Source of the DNA: Miscanthus floridulus
Lineage: Eukaryota; Streptophyta; Magnoliopsida; Poales; Poaceae
Assembly (NCBI RefSeq): GCF_019320115.1
Contig: NC_089588.1
Location: 114,464,107 to 114,528,106 of the forward strand
DNA length: 64,000 nucleotides
Direction: 5' to 3'
Of this stretch, positions 1 to 11,300 are shown piece after piece; position 1 is the first letter of the stretch, and each line of letters begins with the position of its first letter. Made by a program: the position numbers and the translations under genes. The notes beneath the pieces were generated by a model. It was given only the letters and a program-made list of their open reading frames with translations. It was not told the DNA's origin and made no database searches.

Positions 1-1568
1 GTGTATTAATGAATGTAATGCAAGAGGGGTAGTGAGGTATACCGAACTGGGCAAGCGATAAATCCATCACAAGAATACCAATTATGACACAACGATTTAT
101 CCCGTGGTTCGGTTGCTTGCCGGCAACTTAGTCCACGTTGTGGCGACACACTCACTTGGTGGTTCACACGCTAATAGGCATTACCCACCCAGCCCTACAC
201 AAGGGTGCCATAAGAACCACCAACAAAAGAGGGCACACAAGCCACGAGCAATTTACTAGAGTTGCCTTTTATGATCTTCCGCGGGAATTAGGCACAAGAA
301 CCCCTCACAAATCACCGATTGGAGCTAGAGACAAGCACCACCCTCCGCTCAATGATCACCACTGCTCCAAGCCATCTAGGTGGCGACAACCACCAAGAGT
401 AACAAGAAAATCCATAGCGAATGCAATCCCAAGTGCCACTAGATGCAAGAACTCAAGCAAATGCACTTGGATCACTCTCCCAACTCACTTGGGATGATGA
501 ACAATAAAAGGAGAGGAGTGGGAGTAGAGTATCTCAGCTCTAGGGGATGTGCAATACTTCAAAGTGCCAAGACAGAGTCCCCCAAGCCGGCCAATCCACT
601 TAAGTAGGCGCCCCTCACTTGGACTAGCCATTAGAGCTGATGATCGACCGTCGGACCGCCGACGTGGGACCATCGGACTGTCTGAGGCATGGCCCGACGC
701 CCGTCCGTGGCCACTATTGTGCTGCCATGCATCCTACTCAAACGAACTAGCCCTTTCCATGCTCCAATGGCTCTATGCCAGGCCATCGTCCCAACCGTCG
801 GACATGAACAGTGCGACCGTCGGACCGGTGCACAGTCACGGTCCAACGCACTCCAGAAAGTATGCAGAGAGGTATTTTCATCGGACCAACGACGGTCTGA
901 CCCTCACAGCGAAACCAACTGCCCGCGTGCTCGCCCTGGTGAACAGAGTCCGTGTACCGTCCGATGCCAACTTCGCGTGGTCCAACGCTCGGTCCGACGC
1001 CTTCGCTAGACCTGCGCTGCTCTCTGCTAGTTAGTGTTAGCCGTCGAACCCTGAGCCGTCCAGTCCGACACTCGGTCCAACGCCCCTGCAACTTCTATTT
1101 CAAGCGCAATCTCTTCACCCTTGCTCTCATGTGCCATCACCAAAGTGTACCAAACACTTGTGCACGTGTGTTAGCATTTTCAAGAGCATAATTAGCACAC
1201 ACTAGTTCCTAATGCATATGCAATAAATTATTTCACCTAGTGGCACTTGATAATTGCATCAACCATGAATTCTCCCATTTTCATAGTACGGCTATCTATC
1301 CTAAACCCGGCCACGCACTCTATTGCGTCTTGACCGGCAAAACAAAATGGCCCTAGCTTTATACCTTTGCCTCGAGTCCATTTTTGTTTTTCTCTTTCTT
1401 CTTTTCCAAGTTGGAGCACTTGATCATCATCTTGTGACCATCTCCATCACTTGAGTGTCATCTAGCTCCACCATAGACTTGGACCAACCTATCTCATTCT
1501 ACACACTTAGAGCATAGGGTTAGTCCAATAGGTTTCATCAATTATCCAAAACCAAACTAGGGCTTTCA
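1..1568 (-). mobile_element. Copia-type LTR, partial, cut by the left window edge
   Basis: On the minus strand the LTR begins at 1568 with TGAAAGCCCTAG and runs leftwards out of the window. It contains many short GGACCGTCGGAC-like inverted motifs (about 640-1080), resembling the palindrome-rich LTRs of grass Sireviruses. Part of it (about 140-430) resembles the right-edge LTR at 63700-63960, so both edges carry related families. The body of this element lies to the left. No primer-binding site or purine tract adjoins 1568, so host DNA starts at 1569. Short ORFs within it are not credible genes. Confidence 0.75.
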
Positions 1569-3936
1569 GAGACGTGGCAGGAGGACGTGTCGGGAACACT
1601 GTTCGTCCTCCGATACGCCTGCTGTTGAGATGGAATAAATCCAACGGACGGAACAGAAGGAGACGAATAACGTGGCGTCACATTGAACATTTTGAATGAA
1701 ATCTTGGCATCTCTCGCGCGGTATACTAGTTAATTAATTATATATAATAGCAGCCTTATTAAGAAAGCATCTCTCGTGCTGCACTCCTAATACAGAAACT
1801 ACCATAGTTTCTATCCCTATTAATTATGTTGTCACAAAGGTATTATGCTAATGTGAGCAATTTAATGAAAAGAGAGGAGAAAATGAAGGAACCATTTTTA
1901 ATTTAAAAACCGAGTCTTCACGAGCATCGAAGCAATCGAAACCACCCGCATCCAGCTTATGGAGGAGGGCAATGGTTTCCATGAGCACCTGGGATCTCAT
2001 GCACGAAGCCTTCTTCTCGCTCGCCGCTAGTGGTACCTTGTGCGGCGGATCTCGCTCGCCGCCGGCGGGATCTTGGGCAGCTGGATCTCGCGCCATGGCA
2101 TAACTCGCTCGCCGTTGATGGGAGCTCGTGTGCAGGAGGCAGGGCGAAGCTGGGGCGCGGCGGGCAGGTCCGAGGTAGGGGCAGGCATGGGCCACTCCGC
2201 CGCCGCCGTCGTCGTGGCTTGCGCCACGGGAGCGCTGCTACCGGGGCAGGCGCGGGCCGCTCCTCCGACGCTAGCGGGAGCTCGCGTGCGGGAGGCAGGG
2301 CCGGAGCAGGAGCGCAGCGGGCAGGTCCGAGGCCAGGGCAGGCGCAGGCCACTCCTCCTCCGTCGTCGAAGCTTGCGCCAAGGGAGCACGGCTGCAGGGG
2401 CAGGTGCAGGCCACTCCTCCGCTACCGTCGAGGCTATGGACGTCGCGGCCCTGGTGGGCGGCGAGGACGCAGCCGCCAGTGCTGGCTTGCGGCTCTGGCG
2501 CCAGCGCGGCTTCGCTCTGGACTCACCCCAGCGCGGTTTCTGCACAGAGGATCCTTCGATGAGATAGAGAACACGGTGATTGATTGGCTAATTTTTTTAT
2601 CTAGACGGAGAAAATCTTGCAATGGGAAAGATAGTTTTCTCTTACGATGTGCCTTATGGCATGCGGCTGGCTATGGGGCCCGCCGCTTTGGATCCACCCG
2701 CTACGTCCACGGCGGCCGTTTCCAATTCCCATGCGGCACACGGCAACGGCGCCACCACCACACATAGGTACGCACAAGCTGCCAGGTGTAGGCAGCGAGA
2801 GACCGGCATTTATTACGCGTGTCCACAGGCTTATAGCCAATCTAGTCAATATTTTTGCTGACGCGAAAGAAAAGGAAGGAGAGAGAAGAGAGTTGGACTC
2901 TTATACAAACAATAAGCTAGGCACAGAAGTATAGATACTAGTGAGTTCCAATAGAGATGTACGTAAGGAGGAATAGAAAAGAGAATAAAAATATATAATA
3001 ATAAAAAAAATTATAGACAAATAGAAGGCAGACTATTATATAGCTTGGCTCTTATAACTTATACCCAAACACTTGACTCTGTTATTCACCTTAGTATATA
3101 TTTCTTCGTGAGTACATCCATGCACATCCCTTCCTAAAAACGCGCACCTACATCCACAGTGGCAGTGTGGCACGCCATCGGAAAATATACAGACCGATGA
3201 ACATTTCATTTCACTAAACAAACTTTTGAACAACAATCTCTTCATAAACGCGTAAGTTTATAATTTAAAAAGTTGTGTTATTAGATTTGTACTTGAAAAT
3301 ACATGTTTGTGTGACTTTGTATATTAAGATAACAAAAATACATGCCATACGTCTACAGGTCCCTTTATCTAGAAATGGTAAGCGTATATGACAAGAGAAA
3401 AAGTCATATGAAATAGATTTTGACTCTTTAACTTCTCTTGCAGAATGTATTCAGTTATTAAAAATCAATATTTTCTCAGAGATGCTTTGAACACAAATCA
3501 ATTTATGCAAGTTTTATGACCTAATCTTACATATAACTTGACTAACTGTTATTCAAAATTTGTAAAATTTAACTTATTTCCTGATCAAATATGCTTACCA
3601 TTCCTTAGGAAGCTCCACCCCTCGGCACGCAAAAGCCAACTATTAGAAACATTAAAGTACGTAAAAAAGATAAATAGCAACAAATGTGTATATCAAGATT
3701 TAAACTTCACAAGCTTTGACCAATAATTTAGCTAAAATTTTAACTACTATTGTAATACAAGCTTGATACATCAGAATTCTAATTTAAAATACTATCCAAT
3801 TGTTATATAATAAATAAATAGTTAAAATATAATTTAAGAGATCCTGCCATATCTGATTCCGTCTTATAAACCGGGGATAGCCTTAGCTAGCTTCTTAAAG
3901 TTCTAAGAGTTGAAGAGCTGCCAAAACATACCGTCA
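1569..3936. other. Intergenic DNA without a recognised gene
   Basis: The stretch has a GC-rich block (about 2030-2570, see the tandem repeat) and AT-rich DNA (about 2850-3900) in which no conserved coding segment is seen. Several overlapping ORFs in the GC block are arginine/alanine/proline-rich in all frames, as expected of unselected GC-rich DNA. Confidence 0.6.
2120..2431. repeat. Degenerate GC-rich tandem duplication, period about 156 bp
   Basis: A unit opening with GGGAGCTCG at 2120 recurs at 2276. Downstream landmarks (GGCAGGTCCGAGG, then the GCGCCACGGG/GCGCCAAGGG pair near 2221 and 2378) recur at the same spacing. The copies differ by several substitutions and small indels. Confidence 0.65.
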
Positions 3937-4240
3937 GGTCTTATTTGGTAGAGCTCCCAAAGCTAATTCTCCGTGGAGTCCAGCAGGAGCTCTGCAAAAT
4001 AGTTTTGCAGAGAGAAGTGATTCTCTGCTGATTCCATAAAGTGATTCTCTGAAATGAAATAAGAGGCTGAGAGCTAAAAAAAGTAGCTTCTCCTGATTAA
4101 GTGAAGTGATTCACCATTGTGATTTTGAGCGTTTATGCTAAAGAATCAAAGTGAATAACTTACAGCCGTAGAATCACTTCTCTCAGAGAATCAGCTTCTA
4201 TAGAGAATTAGAATCAGATGGAGCTTTACCAAATAGGCCC
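3937..4240. mobile_element. MITE with about 21-bp terminal inverted repeats
   Basis: The left end GGTCTTATTTGGTAGAGCTC is inverted at the right end, which reads GGGCCTATTTGGTAAAGCTC on the other strand. Subterminal sequence is also palindromic (the GAGAGAAGTGATTCT motif recurs inverted). Flanking TCA and TTA may be a diverged 3-bp target duplication, which would suggest PIF/Harbinger; family assignment is uncertain. There is no coding capacity. Confidence 0.7.
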
Positions 4241-4578
4241 TTAACAAGACAAGGTCAAGGCAACATCAAAGGTAGAGTAAAAAGGTTACAGGCCAATGTT
4301 TCTCTATTTGCCTCATTTAACATCCATACTTAGTACTCGCTCCATTCCAATTAGTAAGTCATTTTGACGTTTCTAGGTTCTTTTTTTTTCTCGATCACAG
4401 AAAAGGTTTGTGCGTCTTTCTATTAAGGTAGAGAAAAAGTTTAATACAATACGTCTTAGTGGTGCCCTAGGTGGTCAGAAGAGTTATATATGGACACTCG
4501 GACCCTCCCTAGTGTACTGAAAGCTATGCGGTTATATTGGACACTGATCAACCCGAATTGCGGCACTGGCTAGGAGGC

Positions 4579-6780
4579 CTATGTTCGGGCTGCCGAGCGG
4601 CGGCGGCGCTGCTTGCGCGTATCCACGTCGCCATCGGATGGGAACAACTCACGGAGCGCCTGCATATTATCGGGGTCACTGCTGAAGATTTCTTCACACA
4701 CCTTCTGGGTCGGCGTCGATGAAGATGACATCCTGCTGGTTAGTCCTAGGCACTTCAAGACAAGGAGCTCACCTCGCTTGGACGCCGGGCTATGTGATAT
4801 GTTCTGCGCCGCTATCCGCTTGCTCCTCTTAGGAAGCGCGGGCGCTGTACGTCCGGTGTGGGTCGTATCATCTCTGAGCAGCTCTAGGAGTGGTGGCTGC
4901 CTCGCCTCTATGATTCCCACGGTGAAGCACTTGAGGTGTTTGTCGCCAGAGGTCGTCTGAGGGGATGGAGTGCGGTTGACGGCATCCGTGGCAGCCACAA
5001 CCGTCACGTCTCTTGGGGTGGCTGCCCCGACCAACGCTGGGTCAGGGCGCGTCTCGACTAACGGCGTGACTTGTGGCGGCCCCCGACTAGCGACATCGGA
5101 GGCGAGACCGACGTCCACTGGGCAGCCTTCGCTGGAGAGCGGGTGTCCACCCGAGATGCGTCTGCATCCTAAGAGGCCACTACCGACGTGGGCGGGCACC
5201 CAGGCGCTTGTGCTCCTGCTGGGCGACTCACGACAAGCGAGGTGACGAGCTCCTCTAGCATAGGGTCGCCCTACGGGAGAGTCCCTGCACTTGCGCACAG
5301 CTCCAACACCAACAAGTCTGGCTCGGGGAAGCAGACTGCAGCAGCAATGGTAATAGCATTATCGGCGCAGCCAGCAGGTGCGCCCAAGCTGATGTCCCCC
5401 GCTGGCTTACTCCGGCGCCGCCATCGTCGTCGTTGAGTTCCGTCGGTGCCCCCCGCGGCACCCTGCACGGTCTCGTCCGAGCCGCTATGTGGCACGTGCT
5501 GGGAGGCCCATGGGTTGCCACCACGAGTGGAGTGACATGGCCGGTTCCACCCCTTGCCGCCAATGTCGTAGCATGCCTAGGCCGCTTGGAGTCCCTGCTG
5601 AGGTGGCGGAAGCCATGGTAGCGCAGACAATGACGTGGTAACCGGCAAGTCGCTACTCGGTGCGAGTAGGAAAGGCAGTTGAAACATCTGCCATCAAAGC
5701 TCTGCGGGAATCTTTCGGACCTACGGAAGTTGCTTTTCAGCCAAGGCGGCCACAGGTCGCGTCTCCTATCGGTGGAGGATCTCCTGCCACCCATCGGCGT
5801 TGGGGGCGGAGACCCGACCGCTACGGCCGAGGCATTGGCGGGTAGGGACGAGCAAGCAGGCCACACACCAGCTGGGGCGCCCGGCTGCGCTTCCTCTGCC
5901 TTCGCCAAGGTCCCTGCCGTTCCGCGTCCACTCCGCCACAGGCCAGAACCATGACTGAACGAGTTTGGGCACATGGCGGGGAAGCAGCTACCGGCTTGGC
6001 CAGACGACGAACAACATCCAGATAGGTTGTTGGGGGTCGTCGTCGGAGTCGTCGCCGTCATTGTCTTCGTCCGCCCACCGATGGCTCTTTGTGCGCCCTC
6101 CCAAGGAGCAACCTAGGTAGAATGGCTCCGCCGACGGCGAGAGGGTGGCCGCTGTCGCCACGTTGGTCCTGTGCTCATCATCCTGAGGCCTAGACGGGTC
6201 GACGAGGAAGGCGTTGAGGGGATCGGCGGCAAAATCAAGGGCGACCGTCTACGCCTACAACCGTGGCAAGCCGTTGGCCTCAGAGGACGCGGACCCAGAA
6301 GCAGCCCACGTGGCTCGAGATCCGTCCCCGCCGGGGCTTCCTGGTGCCAGCTGCTGCAGCAGCAGCGGGCGAGGCGCCGAGGGGGCCTCCGCAGCCGTCA
6401 ACGGCTACCTCGTCGGCCGCTGCGGCGATGGCATTGCGGTCGGCGCGCGCACGCCAGATCCGGTGTCCACGAGTAGCCCTGGGGCGTCCATAGAGGCGGT
6501 GGCGGCCGCGGTGGCGGCGGCGGCAGGGGGAAGTGGAGGGATCCCGCGAGTTGGCTCCAACGCTGGGTCCCACGTCCACAGCAGCGGTGGTGGCCGCCGC
6601 GATGGTGCCCTGCGGCGGCGGTGGGGACGGGGAGGGAGCTCGCAAGTTGGCTCCAGCGCTGGATCCTGCAAGGACGGTGTGGGTGGGGAGGGTAAGGGAG
6701 GTGGAGGGGGAGGGAAGGGGCGCCGGCGTTGGGGCGGCGCGGGAGAGGCCGTCAGGTCGGGGGCCTAGGGCTTCTCCCAT
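4579..6780 (-). pseudogene. Decayed CCHC zinc-knuckle gag-like transposon protein (LINE-type ORF1)
   Basis: Three minus-strand frames, approximately 6780-6280, 6061-5255 and 5298-4579, read in order like one long protein. The sequence runs from a proline/alanine-rich N-terminus (MGEALGPRP), through a zinc-knuckle region around 5690-5590, to a basic C-terminus ending in RKQRRRRSAART. The first knuckle, CFNCLSYSHRVATC, keeps the C-x2-C-x4-H-x4-C pattern. The second has tyrosine and serine at two cysteine positions. At least two frameshifts break the reading frame. Proteins of this kind are abundant in grass genomes and accompany non-LTR retroelements (family knowledge from memory). No endonuclease or reverse transcriptase follows. 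A poly(T) run near 4382-4390 may be what remains of a 3' tail. Confidence 0.65.
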
Positions 6781-8230
6781 CCCGTGTCCGCTCGGGTCGG
6801 GGGCGACTCTTGCCTATCGCTTTTCTAGATTCTAGAGATGTATCTTTTGGTACGTATTAGGCGCATAATAAAAACTATGTATTTTGAAAAGTCAGAACAA
6901 CTTACAATTTAAAATAGATGGTTTTCTCTGTTCCCGAACAATTCAACTGTTTCATACACAATATGGCTATCTTTTTCTTTTGTCTATCATAAAAATTAAT
7001 AGTCACTCCTAATCTGAAAGGTTCTCAATTAGCAATTGAACTCAAGTGGCAAAAGAAACCTGGAAAGGAGACCTCACTTTTTTTGTTTACACGCTAACGT
7101 CCAACTCTGGCGGTCTGCTTCGTATTTTCGTGCCCCTCGCTAGTCACTATCAACGCCGCTGCCATCACCCAACGTCACTGTATATCTGAGTTGAACGACC
7201 GTAGAAGACATTCTTACTTCCCGAGAAATCAATATTTTTTAATTTTAACCAATTATATATATAAGAATATTAATATTTATAATACATAATTAATATCATT
7301 AAATAATCGTTGAATATACTTTTATAATAAATTTATTTAGAGATATAAATGTTACACGTATTTTCTACAAACCTAATTAAGATTGACAAAGATTGACCTA
7401 CACATATCCCATAGCTCTTTCTTTGTGGGACAGAGGGAGTACGTCATATGTATGATCTCTCTCCAATATGTGTATCCATATATCATATACATAGATGATA
7501 GTCAAAATTTGTAGTGGACCGTAACATGATTATGTAAAGTAATTAATCACTCGTTCAGTACAAGTAGATTAGATTGGTCTGAACCTTTGTTCAGCTAAAT
7601 TCGGTACCGGCAATCACCCTGAGCTCAGAACAATCAGAGCATCAACCACTGATTTTCGGTCTGCTGATTCTAAGGTATTCTAGTAAAATTTCAAACTGAG
7701 ATGGCAAGCCGCCAAACCCACTAATAAAATAGTTCAAAATTTCTGAATTATGAACTTTGAGCCAATGCTATTTTGCCAGTTGGCTTGACATCACATTAAT
7801 GGACCCAAGATCAGCTAGCCGCAACCAGTATGAAATACTAGGCGCAAACTTTGATCTGCAACTCAAAACATGCATGGACACTTGCATCTTCTTTATTTTC
7901 AGGGAACATGGGAATCCATGGACAACGTCTAACCCGTAGGTGCATGTAAAAAAGGCCTTATTGCAACAGAAATACAAATTTTGTACAACAGCGGCAGCAG
8001 TCCCTCAATTATACACTCAACATCGCAAAACCATGCACCAGGTTCGGCAGGCACTGGGGAAAATGGGATTTCTGGATCTAGCGCCTAAAGCCTTTCAGTC
8101 TGCGAGCAGGCAGCTCAAGTTCTCCAGACAGCACGGTCACAAGGAGGTAATGGACAATATGCACAACAGGTACCGGTTGTCAGGTTCTCATGGTGCAAAA
8201 ATGACAGTTGGCTCTTGCCGACCTGGAGAC
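6781..8230. other. AT-rich intergenic DNA downstream of ARMC8
   Basis: No conserved gene is seen. The segment from about 7200 to 7441 ends in CAGAGGGAGTA, the typical terminus of a Stowaway-like MITE whose other end is not recognisable. The last few hundred bases probably include the ARMC8 3' untranslated region. Confidence 0.5.
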
Positions 8231-8238
8231 ATCAGCAA

Positions 8239-8350
8239 AAGCACACTGATTTCCTCTTTCCTGATCTGAATATGGTGCCCATGTTCCACTGTTCAGGGCA
8301 TATATTGGATCTGAAGCACACTGATTTCCTCTTTCCTGATCTGAATATGG
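8239..8350. repeat. 37-bp direct repeat, period 75 bp, in the presumed ARMC8 3' UTR
   Basis: The same 37 bases (starting AAGCACACTG and ending GAATATGG) occur at 8239-8275 and 8314-8350. The second copy lies 40 bp beyond the ARMC8 stop codon in the sense of transcription. Confidence 0.85.
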
Positions 8351-8389
8351 TTCCATAAACTTTGTTTGCCAAGATCAAATACTGGTTGC

Positions 8390-11300
8390 TCACATGAAAC
8401 AATCGTCTGCATTGTCCATGCAGTGTTCAAGCACCATACAAACTCTAAGCTGAAGAAGAGATTCAACATTTTGCAAATTAGGTTTATCACACAGCGAGAT
8501 TAATTTTGAGAACTTCTGTCAATTAGGACAGACTAGATACCAACGATGCTAGTCATCATAGGATCAAATTGTTTAAGGAGGGGCGAGTACCTTGCAATCC
8601 AAGAAGGGGTCATTTATCATGCTTTTCACTTGTAGGATCACTCCAGCATTTTGTAGTCTGACAACTCTACCAGATGAGGCTTCACATTTTGGGTAAATCA
8701 AGTTCAGAAGGCACCACAGGGTGGCAACCCGCAACTGTTTATCCTTGCTTTGCAGAAAGTTCACTACAAATGATGGTTTGATGTGATCCACTCCGTGAGG
8801 AAGAAGAACATTCATCACAGCTTCCTTGTTCAATTCGTTTCCAGCCGCAATGTTTGCAAGCACATACATACCCTGAAGAGAGGGAATAGCAAGATCAGTG
8901 ACTTGCCGCACAATGGTTTTTGCATTCTTCTGCAAAATGGTAAGTCATAGAGAAGCACATATGTCCAAAATATCAAAGAATGGGATAAAAACTATGCAGT
9001 TCACTAGAATAGATGCTTCTCTCCTCTCCTGTCTGGCTGTCCCTTCAAAATTAAAAAATGCATATGCATATGAATTGACATACGGTTATATTATTTCAAA
9101 TCTTCAAAATAAGTAAATAAATAGACTATACTTTTGAAGAAAACTGACCTGAATGCACACTCCCGGGGCAGATGCATTGTTCAGTTGTCTTGCAATAGCA
9201 TCCATAACCATTCCATCTTCGCCAATGACATAATTAGCAGAGTCCACATATCCATCAACAAGATTGTGCACGAGTGCCAAGGTCTGTTCTTGAACAAAAT
9301 GTTCAGAATCTGCATGACATTCCACAATTAGCAGTCAACATACTATGGCAGTTCCCTCATAATCATATTTAGGCATTAGACTTACCACATATGAGGCTTG
9401 AAAGAGTAGATAAGGTCAACTCCTTAACAATGAAGTCTTTATCCTTGGGACTAAGAAGGAACATAATATTCCTGAGAGCCCATACAGATTTTAGCCTCAA
9501 CATTGGATCCATGGACTTTGACAAATGAACAAGTTGTGAGACGACCCCAGAGTGAAGAAGAACTGATTTCCTGGGTGTCAAATTAACAGCAATATTGCAA
9601 ATGGCACCAAGGGCGGCAACCTGCTTCAAATCAATAAGTGAGAGATAAATTAGGAAACTTTTATTGAGTCATAATGGATTAAAGACCTAAATAGTCATGT
9701 TTCAAAGTACAGCTAATTGCCAAATTCATACTGACTTTAGTAACTTCAATGACAAAAAGGTTGCTGGAACAATAAACCTGAGAATTGGTAGCCAGGGTGC
9801 AGATTACCAGAAGAGAAAGTTTGGCACTAGCTTTCAATTATTGTTGTGCAACTTTGCGTTGATAAGATAATGGCTTAAAGGCTTGATTACTGACGTCTGA
9901 AAATACAGCTAATTGCCTAATCGACACCAAATTTAGCACATCATAGTGCCAGAAAGGTTCCTCCACCCATAAAGCAATGAAACGGTGCCCAAGCTACCAG
10001 TAGCCAAATAAGGAAGTGTACCTGCTAGCTTTCAAATCATTACTTTGCTACTGTACATTGGTATGTAGATTCTAATCAAATCCTAATGTCTAAAGACCTA
10101 ATGTAGTGATGCCTCACTAGCTAGTTGCCTAATTAATACTCCCTCCATTTCTTTTTATAAGGCATGTTAGGATTTGCAAAAGTCTTTTGAGATATAATTT
10201 GACCAATCTCTTATTGTTGTTGACACATTCATCAGGAAAATATATGAGCGTCACAGGAAGAAGGAACCACATCGTCCACAAGTAGCTAGGATAGAGTTTG
10301 TTCAGGAGTTGTTTCAGTTCACTCAGGGTTTGTTCGGTTCAGTTAGTTCAGAGTCTGTTTTAAACTTAATTCCATCTGAAGAGCCTGCTCAGAGCCTCCT
10401 TGTGAGGGTGAGTACACCATCTCACCATCTACCCTTCCATTCCCAGCTAATGAGCCAACTAGCCACATCACATATAATATATTATGAATTCAATAAAACC
10501 AAATCGTATTGAAAGATACTTGAAATATGAATCCAATGAAATATCTTTTATGCCTTAAACATTTATATAATTTCATAAACTGTTGGTCAAACTAATAATG
10601 TTGACTTTTCTAGATTCCAATGCGCTATATCTTGAAATGGAGGGAGTACTGAATTTAGCATGGCTTATGTAACAAGGTTGCTTCAATAACAAAACCCTAG
10701 CAGTGGTACAAGTTCACCTGCTAGCTTTTAGGTCCCTTTTGTGCAACTATATGTTGATGCACAAATTTATATTTCGACAACAAAACTATAAATTCTGTAG
10801 GGCACTTTACAGAAACTGGATTCCAAAAAAAAAAAGAGTAGGTAAAACTGCAACCAAGGAATGAAGATGCCTGACGAGTGGAGGAGAAGTATATTGGTAC
10901 CGATCTATAAGAATAAAGGGGATATTCAAAGTTGTACTAATTACCGGGGAATTAAGTTCATGAGCCATACTATGAAGCTATGGGAGAGAGTTATCGAGCA
11001 TCGCTTGAGAGCAATAACGCGGGTCTCTATGAACCAATTTGGTTTCATGCCCGGAAGGTCAAACCATGGAAGCCATTTTCCGAATAAGAAAGTTATGGAG
11101 CGGTATAGGAAGAAGAAGGACCACATGGTTTTTATTGCCTTGGAGAAGACTTATGATAAAATACCAAGGAATGTTATGTGGTGGGCTTTGGACAAACATA
11201 AAGTCCCAACGAAGTACGTCGGGCTCATTAAGGACATGTACAACAATGTTGTGACTAGTGTTCGAACAAGTGATGGAAACACGGATGACTTCCCGATTAG

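Noticed and set aside
2027..2767. Overlapping plus and minus ORFs of 130-245 codons
   Set aside because: Low-complexity Arg/Ala/Pro/Gly translation in every frame of a GC-rich tandem duplication.
8873..8929. Longer ARMC8 exon 7 starting KNAKTIV
   Set aside because: The acceptor at 8873-8874 joins directly to GMYVLAN as in other plant ARMC8 proteins; the additional 19 residues are intron read-through.
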